The notes below the pieces were generated by a model. That model was not told the DNA's origin and did no database searches. It worked only from the letters and a program-made list of their open reading frames with translations. From assembly GCA_028023455.1 (NCBI GenBank), contig JAQFVV010006712.1, positions 249,799 through 313,798 of the forward strand: 64,000 nucleotides of DNA, in the 5' to 3' direction. How positions within the stretch are numbered: position 1 is the first letter of the stretch; each line of letters begins with the position of its first letter. Shown here one piece after another: positions 11,580 to 24,837 of the stretch. The position numbers and the translations under genes were made by a program. The stretch is from Epiperipatus broadwayi. Its lineage: Eukaryota > Onychophora > Udeonychophora > Euonychophora > Peripatidae.

Positions 11580-11844
11580 CTAAAGAGAAACAGATGGTCT
11601 ACCAAGACTAAGACAACTTTAAAATGTAGCGTGTTGCATACTGAAGTAATGGATATGTTAAATTTTAACAAGAATGGCCTTTTTCGTGTGCAGATATTTA
11701 CATCCTATAACGATAGAAGAATATCAACAAATTAATGAAATCGATCTGCTTATGTATACCAATAAATAACTCATGCTTAGATCAGGGGTTAATCATACTA
11801 AGAAAGTGAATCATATTTTAAATTACAGTATTACTTTGAATATA

Positions 11845-13160
11845 AGATGCACTTTTTTCTAAATTTTGGACCTGTAAAAAAGGGTGAATCTTAAAATGGA
11901 ACATTTTCAACATCTTTTTTTGGCCGAGGTCATATTTCCCAATGATCCCGTCTTTGCTTTACACTATGCATGCACATAATAATATGATCATTAATATTTA
12001 TCTGTACAATAGCGTATTAAATGTTTTTTAATCAAAAGAAAAAAGATTTAACATTAAATGTCAATATTTTTTGGTTAATTAATTTTGTAAGCAGCTTTGA
12101 CTCTCTCTCTCACCACTATTTTTAATGTTATTTTGCTGATTTTACCATTCATCTCTCTCACCCCACTATTTTTAATGTTATTTTGCTGATTTTACCATTA
12201 TTTTATTGAGAATGAATGACCTTTGGAGTTTTTTTATAACTAATCAATAAATATTTAAAATTATAAAATAAGAAGAGCCTGCCTTCCAAGGTGCTGAATG
12301 TTTCTTGTTCTCTACACAAGAGAGCATCTGTTAATGGCTTTGATAGTCAAATTTCTTTTTGATTTTCAAAATGAAAATATGTTTTAAAACCTTTCTTTAC
12401 ACATTTTTTTTCATAAAATTTGTGAAATATTAATTATTTTAGAAGAATAATTCAGATTTTAATAGAAAATATTTACTTTTACATGTAAACAAATTGATAA
12501 AGAAATCATTATAACATTCGGCTGCAACTTATAATTGGATTCTAAACATAGGTTTCATGTTTGCTGCTATAATTATTTTCACCTATTATAGATATTAATT
12601 TTTAAAAAACATTCATTTACTTTAATAATCTGACAAATTAATTTGCATTTTAGAAAATGTTTATAATCAAAAGAAAAAAGATTTACTGATGACATTAAAT
12701 ATCAATACTATATTTTAAAATCTTTTGTTTTCTTTGAAGAAATAACACTATTTACAACAATAACAACAACAAAAAAAACTTTGTGCTACAATGTGATTAA
12801 CAGACACTATGAATTAAATATGTTGTTTGTGCCATCAACTTTCATCACTGTAGGGCTAATATTAATATTTTAAGATCTTATTTCACCCAATGTTATATTC
12901 CTCCAAAGTATTACGATTGTTAATATCCCTGTGTAGAACTGCGGGGCAATTTTAATTTTGAGTGTTTTGCAGTCTTGAAAAGATATCCCTGAAGAAATTG
13001 TAAAAAAAAATCTTTCTTACATTATTGTACTGCTAACGATTTAAATAGCGCTGATGATGATGTACCCTGTGAAATAGTGAAAATGAAGATTCGAGCTCTG
13101 AAAGTGAAGATGTAGAAAGTGAAAGTTTGTCGAAAGAAGATTCACAGTACAATTAGGAGA
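11845..13160. mobile_element. Possible decayed DNA transposon
   Basis: Near 11845 the sequence GAATATAAGATGCAC / CCTGTAAAAAAGGGTG resembles the ends of some cut-and-paste transposons. The phrase AATCAAAAGAAAAAAGATTTA occurs at about 12032 and again at 12667. Near 13087 a short open stretch encodes an acidic tail (EDSSSESEDVESESLSKEDS) followed by a stop, like the acidic C-terminus of a transposase. There is no catalytic core, so the family cannot be named. Confidence 0.25.
12105..12199. repeat. Tandem duplication, about 48 bp twice
   Basis: Two successive copies of CTCTCTCACC(CC)ACTATTTTT followed by AATGTTATTTTGCTGATTTT and ACCATT. The second copy has a small insertion. It looks like a recent slippage duplication. 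Confidence 0.8.
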
Positions 13161-13227
13161 GCTCATTGTATTTATATTAGTTGAACATCAAAAATACAAG
13201 AAACTAAATCCTTTATGTTGCTTTTGC

Positions 13228-13866
13228 AAATTAAAAATAAATCTTAGATATGATGTAGAATAAAATATATTTATATAACAAAATATATGACAGTAGCTGT
13301 AATATAATCATAACATAAAAAAGCTCTTCGGCAATTTTTAATTTTTGCCCTTTTCAGTATGTCTTGGTTAACTACAAAAAAAAAAAACCTATTTGCATAC
13401 ATAGCGACATCTACTGGCTCTATATAAAATTAACGCAAGCCTAAAATTATGCTTTAGTATCTTTATAACAAAACGCCAATTAATTTAACTAATAATTTGA
13501 TAAAAAACATCACATGATCACCATCTCTTATGCTAGCACATAACTACTGTATGGAGAGTTTTGCCTGTTTAATAATTGGATAATGAAAAACGAATGGGTT
13601 ATATAATGTGTGTTATTATAAAGATACTAAAGCATAATTATAGGTTTGTGTTAATTTTATATAGAGCCAGTAGATGTCACTATGTATGCAATATAGGGTT
13701 GTTGTTTTTTTGTAGTTAACCAAGACATATTGAAAAGGGCAAAAGTTAAAAAAGAGCTTTTTCATGTTATGATTATAGGATTATATTAGTTATTTTCATA
13801 TATTATTTTGTTGTTATATAAAGATATTTTATTCTATATCATATCTATGATTTATTTTTATATTAG
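13228..13866. repeat. Large inverted repeat with family A remnant at its centre
   Basis: Arms of roughly 250 bp: the left arm contains TTTCAGTATGTCTTGG and GCGACATCTACTGGCTC, the right arm their complements (13660-13760). The spacer at 13508-13571 is a remnant of the HHR family A terminal module (CATCACATGATCACCA and GGAGAGTTTTGCCTG). The order suggests that a family A miniature inserted into, or was carried by, a fold-back element. Confidence 0.75.
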
Positions 13867-13869
13867 TTG

Positions 13870-16340
13870 TTAATTAAGTAAATAAAAATGTTTGTTATTT
13901 TTCAATAAAATCATTTAAAAAATTTTTTTCTCCAATTTTCCAAGATTAAAATCCTACTGCATCTTAAATGCAAAAGTAATATGGGAATAATGTTCTCCCT
14001 GATTGAAGAAAGGAACCTAACCAGCTAAAATGGTAAGCAACAATTGAGGAATCAACATGTACGTGATCAACCAATATTTGTGCACAGAGCTTCGAATTAA
14101 AATATTAAAAAATGACAATATTTAAACTTGAAAAGACCTAAATTTAAAGTGCATACAATTAATGATTTTCATCGTTAGCAGTATCTTGCACGAGTATGAT
14201 CTTTGATTTAAAAAAAAATAGATAAATATTACTACATTAGAGATGAATTGTATTACGACTTTACAAATCAATCTGTAAAACATGTTGACATATAGAACAT
14301 GCTGGTCCATAATTCCGACCAACATTTTGTAGCATTATCTTCTAATCTCTGCAGAAACCTTTTCTTTCTGAAATATGTCAACATCCTGATAATTGTAGCT
14401 CTCCGATGGATTTTCTCAATGAAAATAAATATTTATTGCATTTGTTTGATAATGTAAATGAGTCGTACATCTCCACTCCGATAAAGATAGGAGTTTAAAG
14501 TTATCAACTCCTCGGTATAACATCCAAAAAACTAAACATATTGATTGGAATTATTATCTTGCCATTGTATTTTACTAATATCTTACCATTATGTTAATAT
14601 TCAAATCTTTTTCATTATATATCATGTAAAATAACAGCTGTATATCCACCTAATTTAATTGCAATGTGACAAATATCTTAATTTCATTTGTCAAAAGCAG
14701 CTGCACTTTGGTATCTGTGTTGCATCTCAACATCTAAGTCCATCTCTACTTAAAAATGTATAAAATACTGAATTGGTTTATACATTCTAAATTGATAACC
14801 ACCCACTCTAAAAATTGCTGAAAAATTTTCTACCATCATTCACTGATTGAGCCTTCTTAAGTTTTTTTTCTTTTTAACATTAATTACTAAGCCAGTCTTT
14901 ATATGTTGCATTCAAAACATTAAGTATATTCCGTAGAGCGTCTTTTCAAGTGGAAAAAATAGCACAAACATGAGCACACTGTAAATTCAGAATCCAACAA
15001 GATGAAGTTCTACTACATTTAATCAATTCAAATTAAAAATCCACCATTAAACCTACACTGCATCTTGACTCCTGATTCATTAATCATCTACAAACGATTC
15101 CAAAACCAATCGTAAAAATGGAAAACCATGTCCTCATTTAGCGGATTTTCATTTCAAATGTTTCAGATTTTTTCCATCTGCAGTAACTCTTCCTGTTGAT
15201 CCGTCATATAGAAATGTCTAATACAAATAAACTTTGATGGATAATTTAAATGATGCGGTATACCTGTTCAATTAACCAATTTCCCGGGCAACAAAAACCA
15301 TATCTAAGATATTTCTCAATTCTTTAAAATCGTATTCCATCTTAATAATCATTCATCTGACTGAAAGAAATCTACTCATTAAAGTCTTTAAAAGTATATT
15401 TTGCTGTAGTGATTTTATAAGGCAAATATTGATATAACTTTTTTTTTTTGAAACTTTGGAACTGAAGAATTCTCAACTCTTGCAAGAGAATAAGATTTTG
15501 TGTTAAGATAATAAGTTACAAATCTCTCATCTCAATATATTTTTTTCATATCACAACGAAGTTGTAACATGGATGAACCTAATTTGTCTTATATTTCAAG
15601 GTCATGATTCATCAAATAATTCTATCAATGGTTGCACAAAATATAAATGCTGTAGAGCAAAATAATTATTTAATTGTAATCTGAAACCATGATATAGTTA
15701 CATTGATTTCTTTATTTTCATCAATAAATCTAATACTAAAATATTAAACCGTCTCAATTTGTTCCTACCCTCATATATGTCCTCCCCCCCCCCTCAGTAG
15801 TTAAGAATAATTTAATGTGTATAAGCATCATTCTCACCATTTACACTTTATTATAGGCTAGAACTCGCAAGCATTAACAGAATTAATATAAGACAGAAAA
15901 ATTATAGAATAACTCTTCATTCCTGAAGCCATGCACAATACATTTTACTAATGTTAAGTATGAACAAATAGCTCATTAAAAATAAATAAAAAGATATCTT
16001 TAGCAGATGATCCTTTTAAACGAGTTGATGAATCTTGAAAGGTAACCACTATTTTGAAAGAATGCTACCATGAATCCAACTGGGTTTGGTTTGATGAAGA
16101 TGTCAGTAGTTTAGGGTTACATTTTAATTTTTTTATAAGTTCAAAAAAGAGATACATTTAACATTATCTCTTTATGAAGTATTATCAACTTACTCTTCTT
16201 TATGCATTGATAAAATTATAAAAAATTAAAGAAATCCACCTTTCACATTACTGTTTCAATTCTTTTAAAATTAACCAACCTTCCAGTTTTAATTGACCAG
16301 TAGTTATTTTATTTGTGTATTCTTGTATTTATATATATAT
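13870..16340. other. AT-rich stretch, no confident feature
   Basis: No domain could be recognised. A poly-C run lies at about 15783-15793. The segment 14330-15380 is slightly less AT-rich and may be an old, unreadable element. Confidence 0.35.
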
Positions 16341-16349
16341 CTTATACGT

Positions 16350-16392
16350 CTGAAGAAGATTGCTTGTGAATCGAAACTGTGAGATTGCTTAA
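16350..16392 (+). repeat. HHR-like motif C, degenerate
   Basis: CTGAAGA, then an extra A, then GATT...AATC pairing around a short loop, then GAAAC. This has the shape of the minimal hammerhead core reported in Penelope-like elements, but no stem I pairing was found. It is probably a decayed 3' end. Confidence 0.35.
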
Positions 16393-16961
16393 TTATAATA
16401 AAATAAGCATTGTAACAGTAATATAAAAAGTGGATTTGTTTAGTTTTTTAACATCTCTTTATAAGTTCAGTCTTATAATGCACAAATAGTTAAACGAAAT
16501 GACATCTCAATATGATAGTCAATATATTACTTAATGATTTAGCTTCACATATATGTTCCCATCTTCCTGTTGCAATATATAATTGATTACTATATCAAAT
16601 AATACTCTATATATAATTATATTCTTGAAGATAAATTGCCTCTATATTTTAAACCATCTAAAGACTTACAAGTTGGAAAATTAAATTAAGGATTTTTTTA
16701 CATTTAGAATTTAGTAATCAAATGTCAATTGTATTTGGCACACTCCAGTTCACTCTAATATAAAAAAAAAAAAAATGAAGCACATATAAATTTCTTGTTC
16801 ATATAAAATTTAATAAAATGTTGTTCACAGAAAAAAATCACTTAAGAAAGTGGAAATAATATTCTCATAGTATCACAAATTCTCGAAGCAAATAATGAGC
16901 TTTCAGTATTGTTCGGTATTTATCAATGTATCAGTAATTTGTGCAAAAAAAAAACAAAACC

Positions 16962-17099
16962 TAGATACCGTCTAGGTACTTCAACAGTCTGGATTTAACA
17001 AATACCAATCAAAGTATCTATCTTTTAATAATTTCTGAAAAGTAAATCTAGATACCCTTTATTTACATCAACAGTCTGGGTTTAACAAGTAAAACTTTA
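16962..17099. repeat. Direct repeat pair
   Basis: Two copies about 70 bp apart, each with CTAGATACC, then ACATCAACAGTCTGG or TTCAACAGTCTGG, then TTTAACAA. They flank the start of the next inverted repeat. Confidence 0.5.
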
Positions 17100-17110
17100 A
17101 TAAGACCAAA

Positions 17111-17661
17111 CTAATGTTTATATTGCGCTAAAATTCAGAAACGTGAAGCTATAATAATCAACAAAATATAATGGCTAAGCGCTTTCAGGAACGTCTAGTT
17201 TCTATATTCATAACATATGATGGAAGTGCTGGTAAAACGTTACGTATAAACTTAGTGTATGCAAATTTGTACAATATATTTGAATGGCCTGATGGCCTTG
17301 GCATCGTTCCGCTCTATGCAAAATATTTGTCGATGCAGATTCAAACGCATGGCCGGTAGACCTATATGTTTGAACCAACATCAGCAGAAATACTTTGCAT
17401 GGAGCGGAACAATGTAAAATGCACGCTTTACAGCAGACGATGCCAATGCCATCAATTGGAAGGAATCCTGCTTTTCCATTTCTAAAAAATGAGCCATTTA
17501 TTTACATTACATAAATTTGCACACACTAAGTTTATACATAACATTTTACCAGCACTTCCATCATATGCTATGAATATGGGAACTAGACGTTCCTGAAAGC
17601 GCTTAGCCTTCATATTTTATTATAGCTTCACGTTTCTGTGTTTTAGTGCAATATAAACATT
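17111..17661. repeat. Large fold-back element
   Basis: Arms of about 200 bp begin at AATGTTTATATTGCGC and end with its complement. Inside them are CAGGAACGTCTAGTT and GGAAGTGCTGGTAAAA with complementary partners around 17545-17600. The centre (17290-17460) is noticeably richer in G+C, with GCATCGTTCCGCTC and AGCGGAACAATG as a further inner pair. The 62-codon ORF at 17171 lies wholly in the arm and is likely chance. Confidence 0.75.
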
Positions 17662-18394
17662 ACGTTGTTATATGTGAAATATAATTATTTCAGACCAAAC
17701 TAGTAAATACTAATCAAAATTTATATATAATATAATTAGCTAGAAAATAAAAGAGTAAAGTAAAAACTGCTCCATTTCCTCACAAAGGACAATAGTCTGA
17801 TGAATATAATTTCTCTTCCAATATTCCCTTGTGAAGAAATTAGAGTTAACCTTTTGCCCTGCAATGAGCTATTTAAAGCTATCTTACCACTGAATCAGTC
17901 CAATGTTAGATATTTTTAAAAAATGAGAATTGTAAAAGGTTAATCTAATGTTTATAATTTTATGTATTATAACCTCATCTCTACTGATAAGCACTGATAA
18001 GTTTCCATTTAATCTGTCATATTTAAAATATAATATTAATATCATCTATGTTTTTTATTACTTTTTACAATGCTTTGTTATAAAAAATCATTGTAAAAAT
18101 AAAGAACACAGATATTAATATTATATGGATTTGGCAATGCAATAAGAAAGATAAAGTCCTAATTAAAATAATTCTGATAATTTAATCCTCTCTTAACAGA
18201 CTTCATGCCAAAATTATAAGTGAATACAGCAAGGTCTCCCACTTAGTCTTTATAAACTAATTAAATCCAATTAGTAACTCATAACTCAATCACATGACTA
18301 CAACTTACACAGTGCAATTCCGCAGCATATTCTTTGTTACACTATTGCTATGACAATTAATGTAAGTTTTGGTAATCAGTAGATAAGTGATGAC
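17662..18394. other. AT-rich stretch, nothing recognised
   Basis: No element border, tRNA or exon signal seen. Confidence 0.35.
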
Positions 18395-18960
18395 AGCACT
18401 TATTAAATTCTTATCCTGTGCCATCCTATCCAAAATCCCCATTCTAGTTTCCGGCTAATGGCTTTCATCAGTGAGCGGTTTCAGAACTTAGAACAATACA
18501 TCTGCATCTTTATTAGTTACTAAAGCTTACTTTAGGTAGCATTGCAATGGTGAAGAAAGCAAGCATGCTGCCGAACAGTGAGTGTAAATTGAAGTCATGT
18601 GATAGGGTCAAATACTTTATTGGTTTTATATAAAAACTTGTCACACAGACACCATGATACATTAACACTGAACTGTTTCAGATTTATATGTCTATAATAA
18701 GAACATTGGCTTAAATTAAATATAGGTAAGTTTTAGATTTAGGTTGATAGCTCAAAAGTAAAATAGAGAAGTAAAAGATGGTGTATTGGATCTAAATGTC
18801 ACGTGTACTATTCCAACATCCAAGCTCCTCACTGATGAAAACCATACGCTAGAAATTAGTACAGGCATATTGGATGGGATAGCACTTGAATAGGGATTTA
18901 ATAAGCACTACCATCTGGTATCTATTAGTTACCAAGGCTTATATTAAGTTGTTTAGCAGG
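18395..18960. mobile_element. Old, diverged HHR family A pair
   Basis: Two diverged copies in opposite orientation. On the minus strand, 18424-18485 holds CTGATGA, then a stem II-like segment, then GAAACTAGAATGGGG. On the plus strand, 18818-18876 holds CTGATGA ... GAAATTAGTA. Both are flanked by recognisable family A words (TTGGATGG, ATAGGGATTT). The core is complete in outline but stem III and the cleavage site have decayed. Confidence 0.65.
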
Positions 18961-20387
18961 AGCGAAAATTAAACTTGAAATGTATTCAGTTGAAACAGTA
19001 AATCTCATAATTTTCATTATATTAAGTTAAAGGTTGAATTTAAGTAGCTGCAATAAACATCACTTGATCCTGTTCTACGAAAATGGTATTTTTTATTGTC
19101 AAAATTAATAAATCAACATTTATAGGAAGGCAAGTAGTAACGTTAGCAATCAATTCATATAACTTATTACTTAACCCTTTAAAAATATGGGTGTCAATAA
19201 ATTACAAAAAAAAAAAAAGAGCTTATGATATGGAAGAGGTAAGTTATCTATTTCTATTGAATAATATGATTGTACTTACTAAAAGTTCCACATTAATAAC
19301 AGCATTCTCCATATCGCACAATATACCCAAGATATTAATCAACTTCGGACGTTTTAATCTCCCGCCGGTAGCTACTTAGTAAAAGTAATTCTGATTGGCT
19401 TATTTTTCTTTTTAATAAATATACAATATCTTAATTTATTGGATCTTAAAAAGTTTAAATAATTGAGAAAAAAATTATTCTATTTCATTTTATGGCATTA
19501 AAACAAGTTGAGTAAAAAATATTATAAATTTTAATTCAAAATGAAATTCTTGAATTTATTTTTTTAATTCCCGAGACTAATTCGGGATTTTGCAAGTTTG
19601 TCATTTTAAAGTTTTCTGGGTAATATAGAGAAATTTCTCAAAAGCGGAATCCGTATTTCATTTTACATCTTTTATTACTTTTTTTTTTTTTTAATTTGTC
19701 TATTTTATTTCTTTCTGAAAGTTTTATTGCCAGTACCTCCAAAGTAAAAACGAAAAAATTTCAATTTTGTTTGTATTTATATATAACAATGCTTACAACG
19801 TTATATAAATATAATACAACATATTAAAGATTAGGCTTGTATTATGACATTGATTGATTAATTATTAATTAAAATTGTTCAATTAATGTTTAAGATTACA
19901 AAACAAATGCACTGCGATCTAACGCAGTATGGAATTAGCACATTGATCAGTTATGGCTTGTACTCGCCAATATTCCTTTGCACTTGCCACAACTAGTAAG
20001 CCCTCCGTGGTTTTAATACAATGATAGACTGGAGTATACATGCGCTCGAAATTTTTACGAACTCCCAGGCAACAAAACAACTTCATTATTTATTTATTTA
20101 CTACACAAAAGTATCCACGGCTACATGTGGAGCACTGTCGCTTAAATCTATTGTATGCTTGCGCGTGATTTTTTTTTTTTTTTGTGATATGACACTTATT
20201 ATTGACGTGTATTCGTTGTGAGGTGAATTATTATTTTTATTAAAATAACATTTATTTGTATTAGATACAAGGCTGAATTACGACAGTGTCACGAACATAT
20301 AAAAAAAGGATTATATTTTCTCATTTATCATACTTGAAATACAGGCACTCTTTACATACCTGGAGCCTAATTGTAAATACTGTATAT
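18961..20387. other. AT-rich stretch, nothing recognised
   Basis: Includes a 98-codon ORF at 19083-19379 (plus) of mixed hydrophobic/basic composition with no recognisable motif, probably chance, and a poly-T run near 19680. Confidence 0.3.
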
Positions 20388-20645
20388 GGTATTTGAACTC
20401 AGACTTCCAAGCATCCTTCAACTATCCACACTATCTCATACAACTGATACACATGATCACACCCATGTAGAAAATATAAAATCAATATACGTATTTCGTG
20501 CTGAATCAACTGATGAGTGCTGGTTCAGCACTAAATACCTGTATTGATGATCATTTATCTTTTCTACATGTGTGTGATCATGTGTATCAGTAGTATGAGA
20601 TAGTGTGGATAGTTGAAGTATGCTTTAAAATCTGAGTTCAAATCC
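20388..20645. repeat. Inverted repeat centred on a family B hammerhead
   Basis: Arms of about 110 bp (TTTGAACTCAGACTTCC ... ACTATCCACACTATCTCA and complements). At the centre is CTGATGA (20510-20516), a perfect 6-bp stem II (GTGCTG-GTT-CAGCAC), then TAAA in place of the required GAAA, so this copy should not cleave. Confidence 0.75.
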
Positions 20646-20699
20646 CCTATATTTTCAATTATACATAAAAAAACTAATTATCGTCCTTTTATTGAATAA

Positions 20700-21180
20700 T
20701 ATTTCTGTAGTGTAGGAACTGTTTTTTATCTGCTTTTACAACCTTGTGGAGGGGTGAAAGTGATATAGTGAAAATTACACTAGAAATATTCATTAAGTGG
20801 ATAATCTCTAGTCTAATTAATGACAAAAATTATTAATATGTTTTAATCAAGTGATTTACGTCAAAGTTGTGATGGGAATAAGTTTGACACATTAATTAAA
20901 CTGTAATAAATAGCTATCTAAATATACTGAACAATAATGAAGATATGTGTAAGAGATTGTGATCTGAGCTAATTGATGAATGCTGGTTCAGCACGAAATT
21001 TGCATCTTTGGGTCATACACTCATTCCACATGTCTTTCATCATATGTTTATGAATACATCCCTCCACAAAGTGTTAAAAGCAGATAGGAATCAGTCCCTA
21101 TCTTGCGTGAGAGTGATGTAGTAAAAATTCCACTACAGAAATATTCATTAAGTGGATAATATTTAATGAATGACAATAAA
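20700..21180 (+). mobile_element. Family B (retrozyme-like) repeat, about 1.4 units
   Basis: The phrase CATTAAGTGGATAAT occurs at about 20791 and 21145, giving a period of about 354 bp. Between them lies a hammerhead-like site (20966-21010): TTGATGA (C3 changed to T), stem II TGCTG-GTT-CAGCA, GAAA, and the stem I strand. Other shared unit words are CCTCCACAAAGTGTTAAAAG and AGTCCCTATCTTGCG. Confidence 0.7.
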
Positions 21181-22639
21181 AATTAGTAATAAGTCTCCTC
21201 TTATTTAAATATTGTTACGAGTTGGGAAGGAATAAGTAAAAGTAAAAAATACATCAAGTCTATGATTTCAATTGGAAAAAAAAAAAAAATATGAAATACT
21301 TCACTAAATATTTAATGTATTGAAAATTTAAAATAATTTTTATATGTCCTATTAAGAATCTTACAAAAGTCTGTGGCTAACAGATAAATTTGTCCACTCT
21401 GTTATATATCATATAGTGCACCATATGACTTTTTCTTGATTAATAATACCTGCATTAGCTCTTCATTTTATTCACTTTACTTCAGAACCAATGACAGTTA
21501 AGTAACTAATAAATACCAGTTGTTAATTTTTATCCAAATTCCAGAATGGTTTCCAATTATTGACCATTTTTACTGAAAGGCAAAATTTCATTCCCACATC
21601 TAGAAGCTACCTTTAATTCTTTTATAGCTTCCAAGCTAGTAAGTAACTTGGGATGCAAAAACCATACCATGTGAATCCAAGTCGTGTTATATATTTATAT
21701 AGGTACCAGCCTATAGAAAGGCTGTCTTAATTAACTCTTTTAACAAATTTTAATTATAACTGTGGGGCCATGAAGCTTATGATATCAAACTATGATATTA
21801 TAGCATCTGCCCCCCCCTCCCCACTAAATATCACATTTCAAACATGAATTTATGCATTGTAATCACATTTTGTTTGTGATTTAAATACTATACCTATTCG
21901 ATTCTGTACTGTAGTCAAAAGCATATTTTTTTCTGAGCCTTTTTTTTCTTTGAAATATTTTTATTCCAATACCGTGTTTTTTTAGAATTCAGAAATGTAG
22001 CCAGCCTATAGAAAGGCCATTATATTTTTTTTTAATGAGTTGCTTTAACAAATTAACCTCCTTTGCATAAAATGCTTTGTAAACAAAGGATTGCAGTTTA
22101 TTAATGGCAGAACAAATTAATTTTTTTACTTGAAAAATATGCTCTCTCCCAAAGAAATGTTTAATTTGAATATCATGACAGCATTATGGACATTTAGGGA
22201 TTTTATATATAGGATACTTGTCAACAACTACATATTTTAGTGACCTTGGCTTTATTTTAATTATGGGTATCTTTTATCTTCTGACAGGAATGGTTCTACT
22301 AATTAGTAAATAGAGTAAATCTTGTGCATCACTCAAATATATCATTCTCGCCAGAGAGTCAAAGATGATTATAATTATCGTAAAATTGAGACTATTAAAA
22401 TATATATTTACTGATTGTGGGTAAAATATATACAAATGTAGTTTTGAGATCAAAATCTTAAATGTTTTTAAATCTTGAATTCCTAACTTGGAGGGTATAA
22501 AAGAAGTAAAAAATGTTTGGTAAATGTATGAATGCATTATTGCTCTTCATTGTAGATGGCCAATTCCACTAGTATCCAGTGCCATTGATTGCTCAAGATT
22601 ACAATAAATGATCTAAGTAAAGTAAAAAGAATGAATTTA
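21181..22639. other. AT-rich stretch with a weak duplicated phrase
   Basis: The phrase CCAGCCTATAGAAAGGC followed by TTAACAAATT recurs at about 21707 and 22002. Apart from poly-A/poly-C runs nothing else was recognised. Confidence 0.35.
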
Positions 22640-23125
22640 CTGCTAGGGCAGAGAAGTATGTGCTCTTAACAAATGGAAATTAACTTTAAAACATACATAT
22701 GGAATTAAGGCAAAGGTTAATTAAATGCTAAGTGTATAGTGTACTATATATATGGTTGTGAAACATGGACACTGAATAATAAAATTAGGACCAAATTGGA
22801 AGCCTTTCAGATCATGGAGAATGATATACAAAATTAGTTGCATGAATAAAATAAATGCAGGTTTGGAAAAAGTAAATAAGAGATTGAGGATATTAGAAAT
22901 ATAAAGAGAAACTGGCTTGGGCACATGTTAAAAAGAAAGTATAATTTAATGAAAGATATTTTGGAGGAAATGTTGAGTGGGAATGAAGAAATTATGTAAG
23001 AGATGGGAAGAGTTACATGGAATTGAAGAGCTGGGCAATGAGAATGGAACGGAGAAATCGGTAATATGACTTCTCTCTGAACCTATCCGTGGAACAGAAT
23101 ACTATTGATTGATTGATTGAGTGCT
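22640..23125 (+). mobile_element. LINE 3' fragment, heavily mutated
   Basis: Translation around 22750-23060, ignoring stops, gives YGCETWTLN, then LEAFQIMEN and a W.GH-like segment, the C-terminal pattern of RTE/CR1-type reverse transcriptases. It ends in an ATTG microsatellite (about 23104-23120), as such LINE tails often do. Several in-frame stops; not functional. Confidence 0.65.
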
Positions 23126-23756
23126 AACCATATTCCATATTTGGGTTAATTGGCCTTAATGACATATAAATTATTTTTAAAAATTAATAGTACAAGTTTA
23201 AAAAAATATATTAAAAAAGTTTTCTGAGTGTGTTAATATTTGAAATACAGGTATTATTCATATACTTGGCGCATAATTGTAGTATGTATAAAAAAATATT
23301 TAATAAACCATTCGGTAATTTAATCAATAATGTACTAAAAACCCAAATTGTTTTTTTCAAGCACAATTTTGACTATTATATTTAATTTTTTTTAAAAAAT
23401 TAGATGTGCATAAATTAATTCAATCAGTAGTTTTAAAAATAATGATGAAATTAATTAATTTATGGATATTCCATGTTTTTATTCCAAGTTAAAACCAAAA
23501 TTAGATTGAAGAAAAGAAATTTTTTAGTTTTCAGTACAATGCTGATCAAATTAAATAATACTCTTTAAAATATATTTTATTTTTTAATGTTTGGATATTT
23601 TGAATCGGACATTTTGTATTCACATTTAAAAACTGACTATCAAACCAATGTCACTACTAATTTTCAGTATTTGAATGAAATTCGTGCACATTGATACTGA
23701 AACAGGCCTACAGTTTTGCTCCTCTTTTTTAAATATACATAATTTTTTATCAAAAT

Positions 23757-24265
23757 GTCATCATCAACCATTATCAATCTACTGCAGGATGAAGGTCTCT
23801 CAAGTTCAATCCATGTTCTCCGATCTTTACCTTCTTGGACAATTTCTTATTTCATCCATCCATCTCACATGTGGTCTCTTTCTGGGTTTTTTTACAATCT
23901 CTTGGAATTCAGTTTATGATTTCAATTGTCCATCTATTATCATCTCTTCTAGCAATATGTCCAGCCCAACTCCACTTATAGTCTTCATTTTTTCAATGAG
24001 GTCAGTAATACCTGTTTGTTCTCTTACCCATAAGTATTGCGTTTTCGATCTCTTCTTGTTACTCCCAACATGCATCTTTCCATACTTATTTGAATGGTCT
24101 GAAGTTTCTGTATTACTCTTTTATTAAGTGTACAAGTCTCGGATCCATAAGTAAGAACTGGTAAAAACACATTTATTAAAAACCTTTTTCAAACATATAC
24201 TATCAAGTTATTTCTACCAAAAGCACTCCAACCAAGTTTAATTCTAATATTAATTTCATCCATTA
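23757..24265 (-). mobile_element. RTE-type LINE 3' fragment
   Basis: The minus strand matches the 3' end of the RTE element at 42.2-45.5 kb: the reversed words for CCATGTTGATAATGG-like tail, WAGHI, and GSETW (24130-24160) appear in order. The plus-strand 150-codon ORF here is only its antisense. Confidence 0.75.
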
Positions 24266-24837
24266 TGTTTCAAAATGTAAGAGGAGTTAAATCTTGAGGT
24301 GAACGGATGTCAAGAATAACAAATTATTTTTTAAAATATCCTAACTAATCATTGTCAGATTGAATATTCAGCCATACCTCATGATCATCATTCTACATAT
24401 TTAGATACAGAAAGGGTACATCCCTTGCCACTGTAGATTATATTATTTTAAAAAAATATTTGCCATACTGCAGTTTAGGGTGCCATCTTTAAAAGAGACA
24501 TCTATAGATTGGATTCAATTCCCTCCCTAGCTTTGTAGATGTTAGCCCTTTCATTTATGCACTATTAGCTCAAAAAAAACATGGCATTGGGTCTTGGGGT
24601 TGAGTGCTTACTATGTGTAATTACTAAAAATTTAGAATGAGACACTTGTAAATATAATACAAAATTTATTTACAATATTTACACCTAATGTAATACCAAG
24701 AGATGAATCTAACACATAATATATATATATATATCTACTCAATCATTAAAACCAGTCAACACTTACACAATATCAATCAACAATTTCAACCTGTTGTTAA
24801 GGCAACATCCTTTAACAATAAAGGTATGTAAAAAAAC
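24266..24837. other. AT-rich stretch with TA microsatellite
   Basis: A (TA)n run at about 24717-24735. No gene or border recognised. Confidence 0.35.

Noticed and set aside
17171-17359. 62-codon ORF
   Set aside because: Lies inside the arm and centre of a fold-back element and has no motif.
19083-19379. 98-codon ORF
   Set aside because: No motif, low-complexity surroundings with a poly-A tract inside; not supported as a gene.
23675-24127. 150-codon plus-strand ORF
   Set aside because: It is the antisense of an RTE LINE 3' fragment; the minus strand carries the recognisable motifs.
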